Part shown: piece after piece, positions 35,823 through 44,517 of the stretch | Numbering within the stretch: the stretch's first letter is position 1 | Layout of the letters: each line of letters begins with the position of its first letter | Source: CAVYVZ01 sp963772065 | Lineage (GTDB): Bacteria > Acidobacteriota > Vicinamibacteria > Vicinamibacterales > UBA2999 | Reading direction: 5' to 3' | Length of the DNA: 64,000 bases | Assembly: GCA_963772065.1 (NCBI GenBank) | Contig: CAVYVZ010000002.1 | Span: forward strand, 1 to 64,000 | Notes under the pieces: generated by a model | The model's database searches: none | What the model saw: the letters and a program-made list of their open reading frames with translations, nothing else | What the model was told of the DNA's origin: nothing | Made by a program: the position numbers and the translations under genes

Positions 35823-37661
35823 CTATCGATCAAACGTCGTGCTCACCCGCGCGACGGTATCGGCGCGCACGACGACCCTCTGACGACGCTCACCGAGATC
35901 CGGGTGACGGAACAGGAGCTCGTGCTCCCCGATCGGAATTTCGAGGTTGCCCAGCGGAGTCTCACCAACCTGGCGGCCGTCGATCCAGACTTCGGCCCAT
36001 GGTGCCGCATTCACGTTGATGCGTCCCAGCGGCACTGGGATGGCGACGCTGGTGATTTCGCCGGCCCGGAAGGTGATCGCGCGACGGGTGCGGAAGCCCA
36101 AGGAGGTATTGATCAACTCCAGATCGTGCGTTCCGGCGCTTGTCACGATGGGTCCATCCCCGGACGAGCCCAGCACGCGGTCACCCTGCAAAACCTTCAG
36201 CTCGATAGGTGCCGAAAGCCTCACGCCGCCGGAGCGCTGGTTGCGCGCGGCCTTCGCGATGACTGCCGTCGCTTCGAGATTCCGGCGCGCGAGGTCCTCG
36301 GCGGCGCCAGCGCGACGCGTGGCGCCCTCATCGACGGCCGGCCGCGGCGTCAACCATATCGGGCCCGCGATGAACACGGAGGTTGTGCCCGGGGCCTGCC
36401 GTACCCGGCCCGGCGGCACGTCGAGAACAGAAGAAGGTGCCGCGGTGAGGCCCGGCGCCAGCCCGCGCGGTTGCCGGACCAGCAGCCTCGCGATCACGAG
36501 CCCTTCCACGACAGCCGCCACCAGCACGATTCCCATCGCGGCCTGAAGAGCACGCGATCTCGCCGCTACCGGCGGCTTCACCGCGGTGCGCTGAGGCGCG
36601 CCTACCGGCCCCATCCCGTCTGTGCCGTCAGAGCTGGCCGACTTGTTCGACCGCGGCGGGTCGCTTACCTGGCCTGCACTCGTCACCAAACGCGGCGCGG
36701 CCTGTTCTCCGTTTTCAGTGGTGTGCGACGTCGATTGAGGGATGAAGCGCAGTGGCGGCTCTCGCTCGGCGCTGCCGGCCCGGAGGAACTTGAACGCCCT
36801 CGAAGCGGAGACGGGTGGCAATTCGCGAATGCCGATCTGCGCTTCTGCGGCCGAGTGATAGGAGCGATCGCCGATCTGCAGCGCGCGTTCGAGCCAGTGG
36901 CGAAGCGGCTCACCAAACGGTTGCGATCGGGATGTTTTGCTCCACTGGTCGAGTAGCGTGGGCAGTCGGTGGTCGGCGTCATCGCGCGTCACGCGGTGCG
37001 ACAGCAGCATCGAAAGCGCCAGCACGCCGAGCTGGAAGACGTCGCCTCGTCCGACCAACTGCGGCCGGGCCCCCTCCTTGCACGGCACGAGGATTCCGAA
37101 TTCCCGCCACAACCGCTCGGGTGCGCAATCGAGATGACGCAGCGCGGAGCCGAGCACGTGCTCAACGACTCGAACACGCCCGTCAGCCGCCAGGATGATG
37201 CGGTCGGCTGTCAAGGCGGCATGGGCGACGTTCTCGCCCGCGGCGTGCAGAACCGAAATGGGCTCGAGGACGTGGCGCATGATCCAGACGACGAACGCCG
37301 GGTGCAGCCCTTTGCCGGATTGCCGCTCGGCCAGAAACGCCGACAGGCGCTGGCCGGGCGTGGAAGTCGACACGAGCACCAGCGATCCATCGCGGCCGAG
37401 ACGCTCGACGCCGCGTACGGTCGGAAAGGCGGCATGGGTGAGGCGGCGCAGCTGCCGCACGCGGTCGTGAAGCGTTTCCTCGAAGCCAGGCGTGGCGACG
37501 AGCGCCGCGCGGAACCGCAGCAACTCCAGCGCATCGCTCGCGGTGTTGTCGATCATCAACAACCGATCGCCGAAACCGTCGACGATGCCCGGCATGTACC
37601 AGCTGGCCAGTGGTTCGGCTGGGTGAACGTCGGGCGCGCGCAGCGTGGCGACCGTATTCAT
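35823..37661 (-). CDS. Membrane pseudokinase with C-terminal PEGA domain
   Basis: 612 residues from ATG 37661 (MNTVATLRAPDVHPAEP). Residues about 30-270 resemble a Ser/Thr kinase (HAAFPTVRGVERLGRDGSLV, AFLAERQSGKGLHPAFVVWI), but the catalytic loop is VAHAALTADRIIL in place of HRDLKPxN, the DFG position reads VVEH, and no glycine loop or VAIK lysine is visible. A TM helix (LQAAMGIVLVAAVVEGLVIA) follows a low-complexity linker. A PEGA domain ends the protein (LGRINVNAAPWAEVWIDGR, GETPLGNLEIPIGEHELLF). Probably a scaffold or sensor rather than an enzyme. It heads a two-gene unit with the RskA-like protein. Confidence 0.82.
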   Translation of the reverse strand: MNTVATLRAPDVHPAEPLASWYMPGIVDGFGDRLLMIDNTASDALELLRFRAALVATPGFEETLHDRVRQLRRLTHAAFPTVRGVERLGRDGSLVLVSTSTPGQRLSAFLAERQSGKGLHPAFVVWIMRHVLEPISVLHAAGENVAHAALTADRIILAADGRVRVVEHVLGSALRHLDCAPERLWREFGILVPCKEGARPQLVGRGDVFQLGVLALSMLLSHRVTRDDADHRLPTLLDQWSKTSRSQPFGEPLRHWLERALQIGDRSYHSAAEAQIGIRELPPVSASRAFKFLRAGSAEREPPLRFIPQSTSHTTENGEQAAPRLVTSAGQVSDPPRSNKSASSDGTDGMGPVGAPQRTAVKPPVAARSRALQAAMGIVLVAAVVEGLVIARLLVRQPRGLAPGLTAAPSSVLDVPPGRVRQAPGTTSVFIAGPIWLTPRPAVDEGATRRAGAAEDLARRNLEATAVIAKAARNQRSGGVRLSAPIELKVLQGDRVLGSSGDGPIVTSAGTHDLELINTSLGFRTRRAITFRAGEITSVAIPVPLGRINVNAAPWAEVWIDGRQVGETPLGNLEIPIGEHELLFRHPDLGERRQRVVVRADTVARVSTTFDR

Positions 37662-37792
37662 GGCTCGACGAAATCCATTGCGAGGAAGGTCGCCGCGCGC
37701 GGGCCTGAGAGGCGCATGGCTTTCCGCTGTGGGAAGTGACAACACCACTCCGCGTGTCAGCGGAACAATGTTCAGCATTCTGCATGAAAGCC

Positions 37793-37938
37793 GATCGCAG
37801 TCAAGCGCTGATGGACCGATCCTGATCATCGATCCATTCTGGTTGTGCGATCGATCCAGCGTGCGTATCGATGGCAGATCGCGTCATGCGATCGGGATCA
37901 GTGGACCTTCGGATCGCGAGAATCTTGTTGCAGAGATC
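37793..37938. repeat. Cluster of eleven GATC sites in 146 bp
   Basis: GATC begins at 37793, 37818, 37824, 37831, 37849, 37853, 37877, 37890, 37896, 37912 and 37935, in the divergent gap between the pseudokinase and histidine-kinase genes. Chance would give about one per 256 bp. Several are in TCGATC or CGATCG contexts. It may be a multi-site operator or a methylation-sensitive region. Confidence 0.5.
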
Positions 37939-38077
37939 ACGAGCATGCGGCATCCTACGGCCGGTCCCGCCGTCGTCAGTACCGCTCGTTATCCGACATG
38001 TCAGGTTGTGAGTTCATGCGGATCTCGCATTCACGAGAGCGGTTCATGGCGTTCGCGGGTTCCCCCCGCGGACGCGG

Positions 38078-39250
38078 ATGACGGATGCTCCGGCCATTCT
38101 GCTCGTCGATTCCCGCGAGAGCGACCGCACGCTCACCACGCTGCTGCTTCAGCATCAACTGCCACACGCGGTGATTACCGAGGCCCGCGATGCAGTGGCG
38201 CTGTCCAATGCCCTGGCCGCAGATGCTCCCGACGTAGCTCTCGTTGCGGCCGACGTCGCGTGGGCCAGTCCCAACGAGCTCGTAGAAACGATCAGGCGCA
38301 GCAGGCCGCAGGCCGCGGTCGTTCTGTTCGGCCACCACGGCGACATCGCGAGGCGTGTGCTGAACCCCGGTCTTGCGTGTGACGGGGTCGTCCGCAAGAG
38401 CAGCGCCGGGTTCCTGGCACTCGGATCGATCATCAGCGGCGCGCTCGAACGCACCGGCGTCCAGGCGAGCCGTCTCCGCATCGAACCCGTCCAGACCACC
38501 ACCATCGGCGCCACCGCGGATTCCCTCCCTGACGGGGGCGATGCCGACGAAGACGGACGCGAGATCGCCCTGCTGTTCTCCCATGACTTGCGGGAACCCG
38601 TGCAGCAACTCGTGCGCCTCGCACGTCAGGGCCAGACCGAGGATCCGCAGTCACTGAAACGCGTCCTCTCGCATGTCCTCGAACGGGCCGAGCGCCTGAG
38701 CACGATGCTTGACGGCATCACGGAATACCTGATCGTCAGGGGTCGCGCCGCGACGCCAGCCGTGATCGACCTGAAGGCGTGCCTCGACAGGGCGTTCGAC
38801 AACCTGCGCTCCACCATCGCCGAGACACACGCGGAGATCCGGGTCACCGGTGACGGCTTGATGTCTGTTGGCGACGAACAGCAGATGGTCCACCTCTTTC
38901 AGAACCTCGTGTCCAATGCGATCAAGTTCCGCAATGGCGACCACCCGGTGATCAGCATCAGCGCCGAAAGGTGCGGTGACCGGTGGCTCATGCGCTTCCG
39001 GGACAACGGCATCGGCATCCCGGAGGCATCGACCGAGCGTATTTTCGACCTCGGCGCGCGCCTGCACAGCGCGCAGGAGTATCCGGGCGCCGGGATCGGA
39101 CTCGCACTCTGCAGGCGGATCGTGGAGCGTCACAACGGCCGGATATGGGTTGAGTCGCGGCCGGGTGCTGGCTCCACGTTCCTGGTGCTCCTGCCGTGCG
39201 CGCAGACGTCAGACCGCCCGTCAACCGCCCGGCCTCCGCGAAACGTATGA
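38078..39250 (+). CDS. Soluble histidine kinase with degenerate N-terminal receiver domain
   Basis: 390 residues. Residues 1-115 have a receiver-like fold (AILLVDSRESDRTLTTLLL, PDVALVAADVAW, GVVRKSSAG). The second acidic-pocket residue is Ser12 and the expected phosphoacceptor position reads Ala (PDVALVA), so it may not be phosphorylated. The phosphoacceptor helix ALLFSHDLREPVQQLVRLAR and the HATPase (LFQNLVSNAIKFRN, RFRDNGIGIPEASTERIFDL, GAGIGLALCRRIVERHNGRI) are intact. The HDLREP type is phytochrome-like. The stop overlaps the ATG of the GGDEF/EAL gene (ATGA), implying a joint signalling module. A near-perfect GC hairpin lies at 38049-38075, just before the start. Confidence 0.85.
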   Translation: MTDAPAILLVDSRESDRTLTTLLLQHQLPHAVITEARDAVALSNALAADAPDVALVAADVAWASPNELVETIRRSRPQAAVVLFGHHGDIARRVLNPGLACDGVVRKSSAGFLALGSIISGALERTGVQASRLRIEPVQTTTIGATADSLPDGGDADEDGREIALLFSHDLREPVQQLVRLARQGQTEDPQSLKRVLSHVLERAERLSTMLDGITEYLIVRGRAATPAVIDLKACLDRAFDNLRSTIAETHAEIRVTGDGLMSVGDEQQMVHLFQNLVSNAIKFRNGDHPVISISAERCGDRWLMRFRDNGIGIPEASTERIFDLGARLHSAQEYPGAGIGLALCRRIVERHNGRIWVESRPGAGSTFLVLLPCAQTSDRPSTARPPRNV

Positions 39251-41364
39251 CGCAGCAATCCGTCAGGGTCTTGCTGATCGAAGACGACGACGTCGAAGCG
39301 GGGCTCATTGCTCGCGAGCTGTCACGTGTTCCGCAGGACCACATCAGCATTGAACACGTTCGCTACCTGGTCGACGGGGTCGGGCGGCTCGCGGCTCACT
39401 CCTATGACATCGTCCTGCTGGATCTCGGTCTGCCGGATGGTTCGGGCCTCGGGAATCTCCACCGGATCAAGTCTGCAGGTCCGAACGTTCCTGTCGTCAT
39501 CCTCACCAACAGAGAAGACGAAGAAGGCGCTGTCGCCAGCCTTGCCCAGGGAGCGCAGGATTACCTGATCAAGCGGCACATCACGGCGGAACTGCTGCGG
39601 CGATCGATCCGCTATGCGGTCGCTCGGCAGGAAGCGGAGGCCTCGCTCAGGACCAGCGAGGAGCGCTATACGCTCGCTGCCGCGGGCGCCCGGGACGGCA
39701 TTTGGGACTGGGACCTCGCCCGTGGAAAGATCTATTTCTCGCCGCGGTGGTTCGAGCTGCTCCAGTTGCCAGCCGAAGACGAGACCACGCCCGCCAACTG
39801 GTTCGATCGCGTCGAGCAGGAAGATCGCATCGCACTCGAGGCAGCGTTCGACGCGCACCTGAGGGGCAAGACGCCGTATATAGAACATGAGTTCCGCATC
39901 CGGAACGGCGGCGGTCAGCTGGTCTGGGTGATGTGCCGTGGAGTGGCGGTTCGGGCGCCGACCGGTGAGGCCACGCGCATCGCAGGCTCCCTCAGCGACA
40001 TCAGGGATCGGAAACTGGCAGAGGCCAGGTTGAAGCACGAGCTGCTTCACGACACGCTCACGGGTCTGCCGAATCGGACCTTGTTCCTCGATCGTCTTCA
40101 TCATGCTCTCAGCCGGCAGCGTCGCGACCCGGGGCATACGTTTGCGGTGCTGTACCTGGATCTCGACGGCTTCAAGACAGTGAACGACACCCTTGGCCAC
40201 GCCGCCGGCGACGAGCTGCTGATCCAGATCGGACGACGATTGAGGACGTTCGTTCGCCCCGGAGATTCGGTCGCCCGGCTTGGCGGGGACGAGTTCGCGA
40301 TCCTGACGACGCACACTACCGACCTCGCCGACGCGACCCGACTGGCCGACCGAATTCACAGCGTGCTGTCGCTGAAGTTCGTCATCGGTCACAAGGACGT
40401 GTACACCAGCGCCAGCATCGGGATCGCGCTCAGTGGAGGCACATACGAACGTCCCGGCGATCTGCTGCGTGACGCGGACATGGCGATGTACCGCACCAAA
40501 AGCACCCGCACCGGCTCGTCAACGGTGTTCCAACGCGTCATGCATGATTCCGCGCTGCACCGCCTCGAACTCGAGCTCGACCTCCGGTCGGCACTGCGGC
40601 GTGAGGAGCTGATGGTGTACTACCAGCCGATCGTGGCACTCGAAGGAATGCAGCTCGTCGGATTCGAGGCCCTTCTCCGCTGGAACCATCCCGTGCGCGG
40701 AATCATCGGCCCGGACGTGTTCATCCCGCTGGCCGAAAAGTGCGGAATGATCGCGCCCGTGAGCTGGTGGGTCACTCACGAGGCGTGCCGCCAGACGTCC
40801 GAGTGGCGGAAAGGCGACCCTCGGCTCGCAGGTCTGTCCGTCAGCATCAACGTATCGTCGCGGCTGTTCTTCGAACCGGATTTTGCTGCGCGCACGTCGG
40901 CCATTCTCGAACAGACCGGCCTCTCGCCCGATGCCCTGCATTTGGAGATTACCGAGAATGCCCTGCTCGAACACGAATCCTCGACGATCGGCGAGTTGAG
41001 CCGTCTGCAGGATAGCGGTGTCAAGTTCCACCTGGATGACTTCGGGACCGGGTATTCGTCACTCAGTTATCTCAACCGCTTCGATTACGACACGATCAAA
41101 ATCGATCGGTCATTCGTGGCCACGAGCGGCGGCGCGCGGAGCGGCCGCATCATCGACGCGATCATCAGCCTGGCGCGCACGCTCGGGATGGAGGTCATCG
41201 CCGAAGGCGTCGAAACGAGCGATCAGGTCCGGAAGCTGCGCGATCTCAACTGCAATCTGGCGCAGGGGTTCCTGTTCTCCGAGCCCGTCCCCGCGAGTCT
41301 CGCGGCCGCGTTTCTCAACGGGAAAGACACGCTGGGAGCGTTTGCGGAGCACCGCTGCCAGTGA
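39247..41364 (+). CDS. REC-PAS-GGDEF-EAL cyclic-di-GMP signalling protein
   Basis: 705 residues. The receiver is RVLLIEDDDVEAGLIAREL, with phosphoacceptor D in YDIVLLDLGLPDGSG and lysine in YLIKRH. PAS/PAC spans about 140-265 (AAGARDGIWDWDLARGKIYF, HEFRIRNGGGQLVWVMCRGV). GGDEF from about 275 has LPNRTLFLDRL, an intact GGDEF motif and an RPGD inhibitory site exactly five residues before it. EAL from about 450 has EALLRWNHP, ITENALLEHES, DDFGTGYSSLSYL and IAEGVET, so synthase and phosphodiesterase sites both look complete. It is probably driven by the preceding histidine kinase, with which it is translationally coupled. Confidence 0.92.
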   Translation: MTQQSVRVLLIEDDDVEAGLIARELSRVPQDHISIEHVRYLVDGVGRLAAHSYDIVLLDLGLPDGSGLGNLHRIKSAGPNVPVVILTNREDEEGAVASLAQGAQDYLIKRHITAELLRRSIRYAVARQEAEASLRTSEERYTLAAAGARDGIWDWDLARGKIYFSPRWFELLQLPAEDETTPANWFDRVEQEDRIALEAAFDAHLRGKTPYIEHEFRIRNGGGQLVWVMCRGVAVRAPTGEATRIAGSLSDIRDRKLAEARLKHELLHDTLTGLPNRTLFLDRLHHALSRQRRDPGHTFAVLYLDLDGFKTVNDTLGHAAGDELLIQIGRRLRTFVRPGDSVARLGGDEFAILTTHTTDLADATRLADRIHSVLSLKFVIGHKDVYTSASIGIALSGGTYERPGDLLRDADMAMYRTKSTRTGSSTVFQRVMHDSALHRLELELDLRSALRREELMVYYQPIVALEGMQLVGFEALLRWNHPVRGIIGPDVFIPLAEKCGMIAPVSWWVTHEACRQTSEWRKGDPRLAGLSVSINVSSRLFFEPDFAARTSAILEQTGLSPDALHLEITENALLEHESSTIGELSRLQDSGVKFHLDDFGTGYSSLSYLNRFDYDTIKIDRSFVATSGGARSGRIIDAIISLARTLGMEVIAEGVETSDQVRKLRDLNCNLAQGFLFSEPVPASLAAAFLNGKDTLGAFAEHRCQ

Positions 41365-41480
41365 AGCGTCGCCCTTGCCATCTTCTGTGCCTGCCTCCCC
41401 TGCATCCAGCGGCCCCGGCATAAAATCGTTTGTCCCTCCGCCTGGCAATGTGGGCGGGCACGGAAGCGCCGCTGCCAATC

Positions 41481-42697
41481 ATGCCTCGAACCCGTCATCG
41501 CGTTCGTATCACCGCCGTTGTGCTCACCGCATGCTTCGCGCTGTGTGGATGCGCACAGAAGTCCTCCAGGCCCGCAACTGCGGCCGGCGGCGGTCGCTCC
41601 GGCACCTCGTCGGGCGTCTGGCGCTATGCGCAGACGATTACCATCGACACGACGGCCGCCGGCGCGAATGTGCCGGACGATGTCGAGAACTATCCACTCG
41701 CCGTGCTGCTCGACAAGAGCCGCTTCGATTTCAGTCAGGCGCGAGCAGACGGAGCGGACATCCGGTTCTTCGACGCCGGAGGAAAAGCGTTACCGCACGC
41801 CATCGAGCTGTGGGACAGCGAGTCCGGCTCTGCCGCGATCTGGGTATTGCTCGATGTGATCAAAGGCAACAGCAGGGATCAATCCATCGTGATGAGATGG
41901 GGCCATCCGGGTGCGCCCGACATCAGCGATTCGAAAACGGTGTTCAAGAGAGCGCACGGATTCGTGGGTGTCTGGCACCTTGGCGAAGACGGAAACACCG
42001 ACCCCCGACGGCTATAAGGATTCCAGCGAGCACGAAGCGCACGGCACCGGCGTGGGCATGATACCGGGCTCACGAGTTGATGCTCGCATCGGCAAGGGGA
42101 CACATCTGGATAATCCGGCCGGACAGGATACCGCGCGCTGGATCCGCGTGACTGGAGAGAAAGGCCAGGCAGTTCAACCCGGGCCCGCCGATCACGGTGT
42201 CGATCTGGGCTCTCGGCTACTCCTATCCGATCCGCAGCTACGAAACGATGATCGCGAAGGGCGACACCTCCTGGACGCTGCAACGTGTGCAGTACGGCCC
42301 CGGTGGGGGCGCTCAAAAAATCGCCGGCCAGGGCTATCAGACGTGCGTGCGGACGCCTGCTTACCATCTGTGCGCGTACAACTTCGCCGGGCAGGGGCTC
42401 GTCACAGAACAGTGGCTGCACTTCATGGTGGTGCTCGAAGAGCCGGGTATGAAGCTGTACATCAACGGCGAGCTGAACGCGTCGGAATCCGCCGGGCCGT
42501 GGAACAAGGGAGATCATGATCTCGGCATCGGCAACCAGACGCAGCATCTCGGTGGCCGGCGGCAGTGGGACGGCATTCTGGACGAGGCGCGAGTCATGCA
42601 GGCCGCTCGCAGCCGGAGCTGGGCCAAGCTCGACTACGAGAGCCAGCGGCAGGCACCGACGCTCCTAAAGTTCGGCGAAATCCGGACGATGAGGTGA
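41481..42697 (+). pseudogene. Frameshifted DUF2341/LamG-like lipoprotein
   Basis: Start MPRTRHRVRITAVVLTACFA with lipobox LCGC. A DUF2341 domain follows (DDVENYPLAVLLDKSRFDFS, GADIRFFDAGGKALPHAIEL, AAIWVLLDVIKGN). After a frame change near 42000 it reads GYKDSSEHEAHGTGVGMIPG and RIGKGTHLDNPAGQDTARWI. After another near 42165 it reads a LamG/concanavalin-like domain (PPITVSIWALGYSYP, EQWLHFMVVLEEPGMKLYIN, GILDEARVMQAARS). The repaired protein is about 405 residues. DUF2341-LamG proteins are surface or periplasmic, often in biopolymer receptor systems; the ligand is unknown. The 3' end overlaps the convergent kinase-like gene by 104 bases. Confidence 0.78.
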
Positions 42698-43205
42698 GCC
42701 CTCGGATTGCGACCAGAAGCTCCTCAACGATGACCGTGAGCGGATGCATCGTCTCGATCTTTCGAGCGCGAAGACCGACGTGGATCGGAAACCGTTCTCG
42801 AATGACCGCTTCTTCCTTCTCACGAGATCCCGCGAACGGTCGCGCGAGTTGGCGGCGGACAGTCTCGGCGATGCAGACATCACACATGAACGACGGGATG
42901 AGCACGAACGTCGTGGGACTCTTTTCAATGCACCGGCGAAGATGCGCGTACCGGGGATGGATGTTTCGCGGATACGTCATGAACCCAGACGACAGCGCGG
43001 CGTACGCGCCATACCCGAAGCGATTGATGTACCTGCTGATATCTCCGGCTCGAGTCTCGAAGCATCGGTCAAGATCGACGAAAGGAATGCCCAATCGCTC
43101 AGCGAGCAGAGCACCAACGGTGCTCTTGCCAGCTGCTCCCGGCCCGATCAGCGTGATCGACGTCCCAGCTCTCAGACTTCCATCGGCTGACGATTGCGTC
43201 ACCAC
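42594..43205 (-). CDS. Shikimate-kinase-like P-loop protein, internally shortened
   Basis: 203 residues, GTG start. It has P-loop LIGPGAAGKSTVGALLAERL, PFVDLDRCFETRAGDISRYI, then directly GYGAYAALSSGFMTYPRN, IEKSPTTFVLIPSFMCDVCI, AETVRRQLARPF and EEAVIRERF. The family normally has some 20-25 residues between GYxAYA and the ALSSGFMTY strand. Their loss is in frame and may remove part of the substrate lid. The C-terminal 35 residues (after VIVEELLVAIRGLT) are unlike the family and overlap the LamG gene, hinting at a lost stop. The genuine aroK could be elsewhere; I do not assign aroK. Confidence 0.65.
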   Translation of the reverse strand: MVTQSSADGSLRAGTSITLIGPGAAGKSTVGALLAERLGIPFVDLDRCFETRAGDISRYINRFGYGAYAALSSGFMTYPRNIHPRYAHLRRCIEKSPTTFVLIPSFMCDVCIAETVRRQLARPFAGSREKEEAVIRERFPIHVGLRARKIETMHPLTVIVEELLVAIRGLTSSSGFRRTLGASVPAAGSRSRAWPSSGCERPA

Positions 43206-43337
43206 AGATCTGTCCTAATCCTCCGCGACGAGGATCGAAGCATCAGCGCGCCTCGCGGGCGCGGCATTCTAGCGCAACACAGTGGCTCTTACGAAGATTA
43301 GTGGTGCAAGCGGATTTTGTTTGCGAACGGAGGGGAG

Positions 43338-43862
43338 ATGTCTGGTGCACTAGACGAACAGCTGTTCGAGGCTGTGCTGGATTCCTGGGACCGGAACAAC
43401 ACCATCCTTGTCAATCTGCTCGGCGCCATTCCGGAGGGTGGCCTGGAGGTCAGGGCGATGGAGGGCGGTCCCTCGATCGGCGAGCTATTCACACACATTC
43501 ACTATGTGCGACTGGTGTTCGTGCTCGAGGATGCCCCCGAGTTCGCCAAAGATCTGCCCGAGGGCGAATGGCGGGCCGAGCGTAACCGTGATCGGCTCGC
43601 GCAGCTGCTAAACGACAGCGCCAAGGCCGTGCGCGACGCGGTCAAGGGCAGGGTGACAGCAGGTCGGGACATGGATCTTCACTACGACCACCCGATTCTC
43701 TTCCTCCAGCACATGGTGTGGCACGAGGGCTACCATCACGGTCAGATGAAGCTGGCGCTCAAGCTGGCGGGCCGCCCGATGACGGACGACGAAGCAGGGG
43801 CGCTCACCTGGGATGTGTGGCTGGACAAGACGCTCTCAGATCGATCAGGTCGATCGAGCTGA
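43338..43862 (+). CDS. DinB family protein
   Basis: 174 residues from ATG 43338, preceded by GGAGGGGAG. It is a four-helix DinB fold: FEAVLDSWDRNNTILVNLLG, the metal histidine in SIGELFTHIHYVRLVFVLED, and the C-terminal pair in FLQHMVWHEGYHHGQMKLAL. The three-histidine set for a divalent metal is present. DinB proteins include thiol transferases (bacillithiol, mycothiol) and many of unknown role; the thiol partner cannot be told. It stands alone between the shikimate-kinase-like gene and the convergent SBP56 operon. Confidence 0.85.
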   Translation: MSGALDEQLFEAVLDSWDRNNTILVNLLGAIPEGGLEVRAMEGGPSIGELFTHIHYVRLVFVLEDAPEFAKDLPEGEWRAERNRDRLAQLLNDSAKAVRDAVKGRVTAGRDMDLHYDHPILFLQHMVWHEGYHHGQMKLALKLAGRPMTDDEAGALTWDVWLDKTLSDRSGRSS

Positions 43863-43894
43863 GAGCGAAACGCGTCCATCGCCGTCCGGGGAGC

Positions 43895-44485
43895 TCACGG
43901 ATTTTGTGCGCTGAATCCCTCGCAGGAGACCTTGGCGTGCCAGTTCACGAACATGCCGGTGGGATTTTCTTTCCACGCCCAGACATGCAGCGTATAGAAC
44001 GCCGGCAATCCGAAGCGGTTCGGGCTCTCGAACAAATGCAGCAGCTGTCCCATGAGCTGAGGCGTACCGATTTTTTTCTTGTCCCAGGCATCCGCGAAGA
44101 CCAGAAAATCTGCGCCGATGAGCCGCAGGCGTCCGTTCGGCGCCGGCTCGTAAATCACGATCTCGGGCCGCGTCGGATCCAACTCGGCGTCGCCCACGAG
44201 AGCCAGGTTCACGTAGTGGAGGCCCATCGCCCCCGAATCTGGTCCGCTGACGCAGCCGAACAGAAGCTGGTAACCCTCCGCCTCGGCCACCGCCACGTCA
44301 CGGAAGCGCTCGGTCGCTTCTCGGACGGTCCTGACGAGCGCGTTGTCGGTCGCCCGCACGTGATGTTGGGCAGTCCGAGCCGTGTGGGCATCTTGCGCTC
44401 GCACCACTGGCGACAGGAGCCCCATAAGAACGAGCATGCCGATAGTCGAGTACCCGAACTGCGTTGAGCATCGTGTAACTTTCAT
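43895..44485 (-). CDS. Secreted protein of unknown function in the SBP56 operon
   Basis: 196 residues with a signal peptide (YSTIGMLVLMGLLSPVVRAQ). The mature part reads ATERFRDVAVAEAEGYQLLF, GCVSGPDSGAMGLHYVNLAL, PEIVIYEPAPNGRLRLIGAD, SPNRFGLPAFYTLHVWAWKE and NWHAKVSCEGF. Conserved-looking Cys, His and Trp residues suggest a metal or cofactor site, but I do not recognise the family. It is the third gene of a unit with SBP56 and a membrane protein (32 bases after the latter's stop), so a periplasmic role supporting that enzyme is inferred. Confidence 0.72.
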   Translation of the reverse strand: MKVTRCSTQFGYSTIGMLVLMGLLSPVVRAQDAHTARTAQHHVRATDNALVRTVREATERFRDVAVAEAEGYQLLFGCVSGPDSGAMGLHYVNLALVGDAELDPTRPEIVIYEPAPNGRLRLIGADFLVFADAWDKKKIGTPQLMGQLLHLFESPNRFGLPAFYTLHVWAWKENPTGMFVNWHAKVSCEGFSAQNP

Positions 44486-44517
44486 AGAACCCTCCGTGTC
44501 TGACTACGTTTTGAATC

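Noticed and set aside
38049..38075. GC hairpin before the 38.1-kb kinase as a riboswitch
   Set aside because: A single short stem with one mismatch and no conserved riboswitch core; at most a local structure affecting translation.
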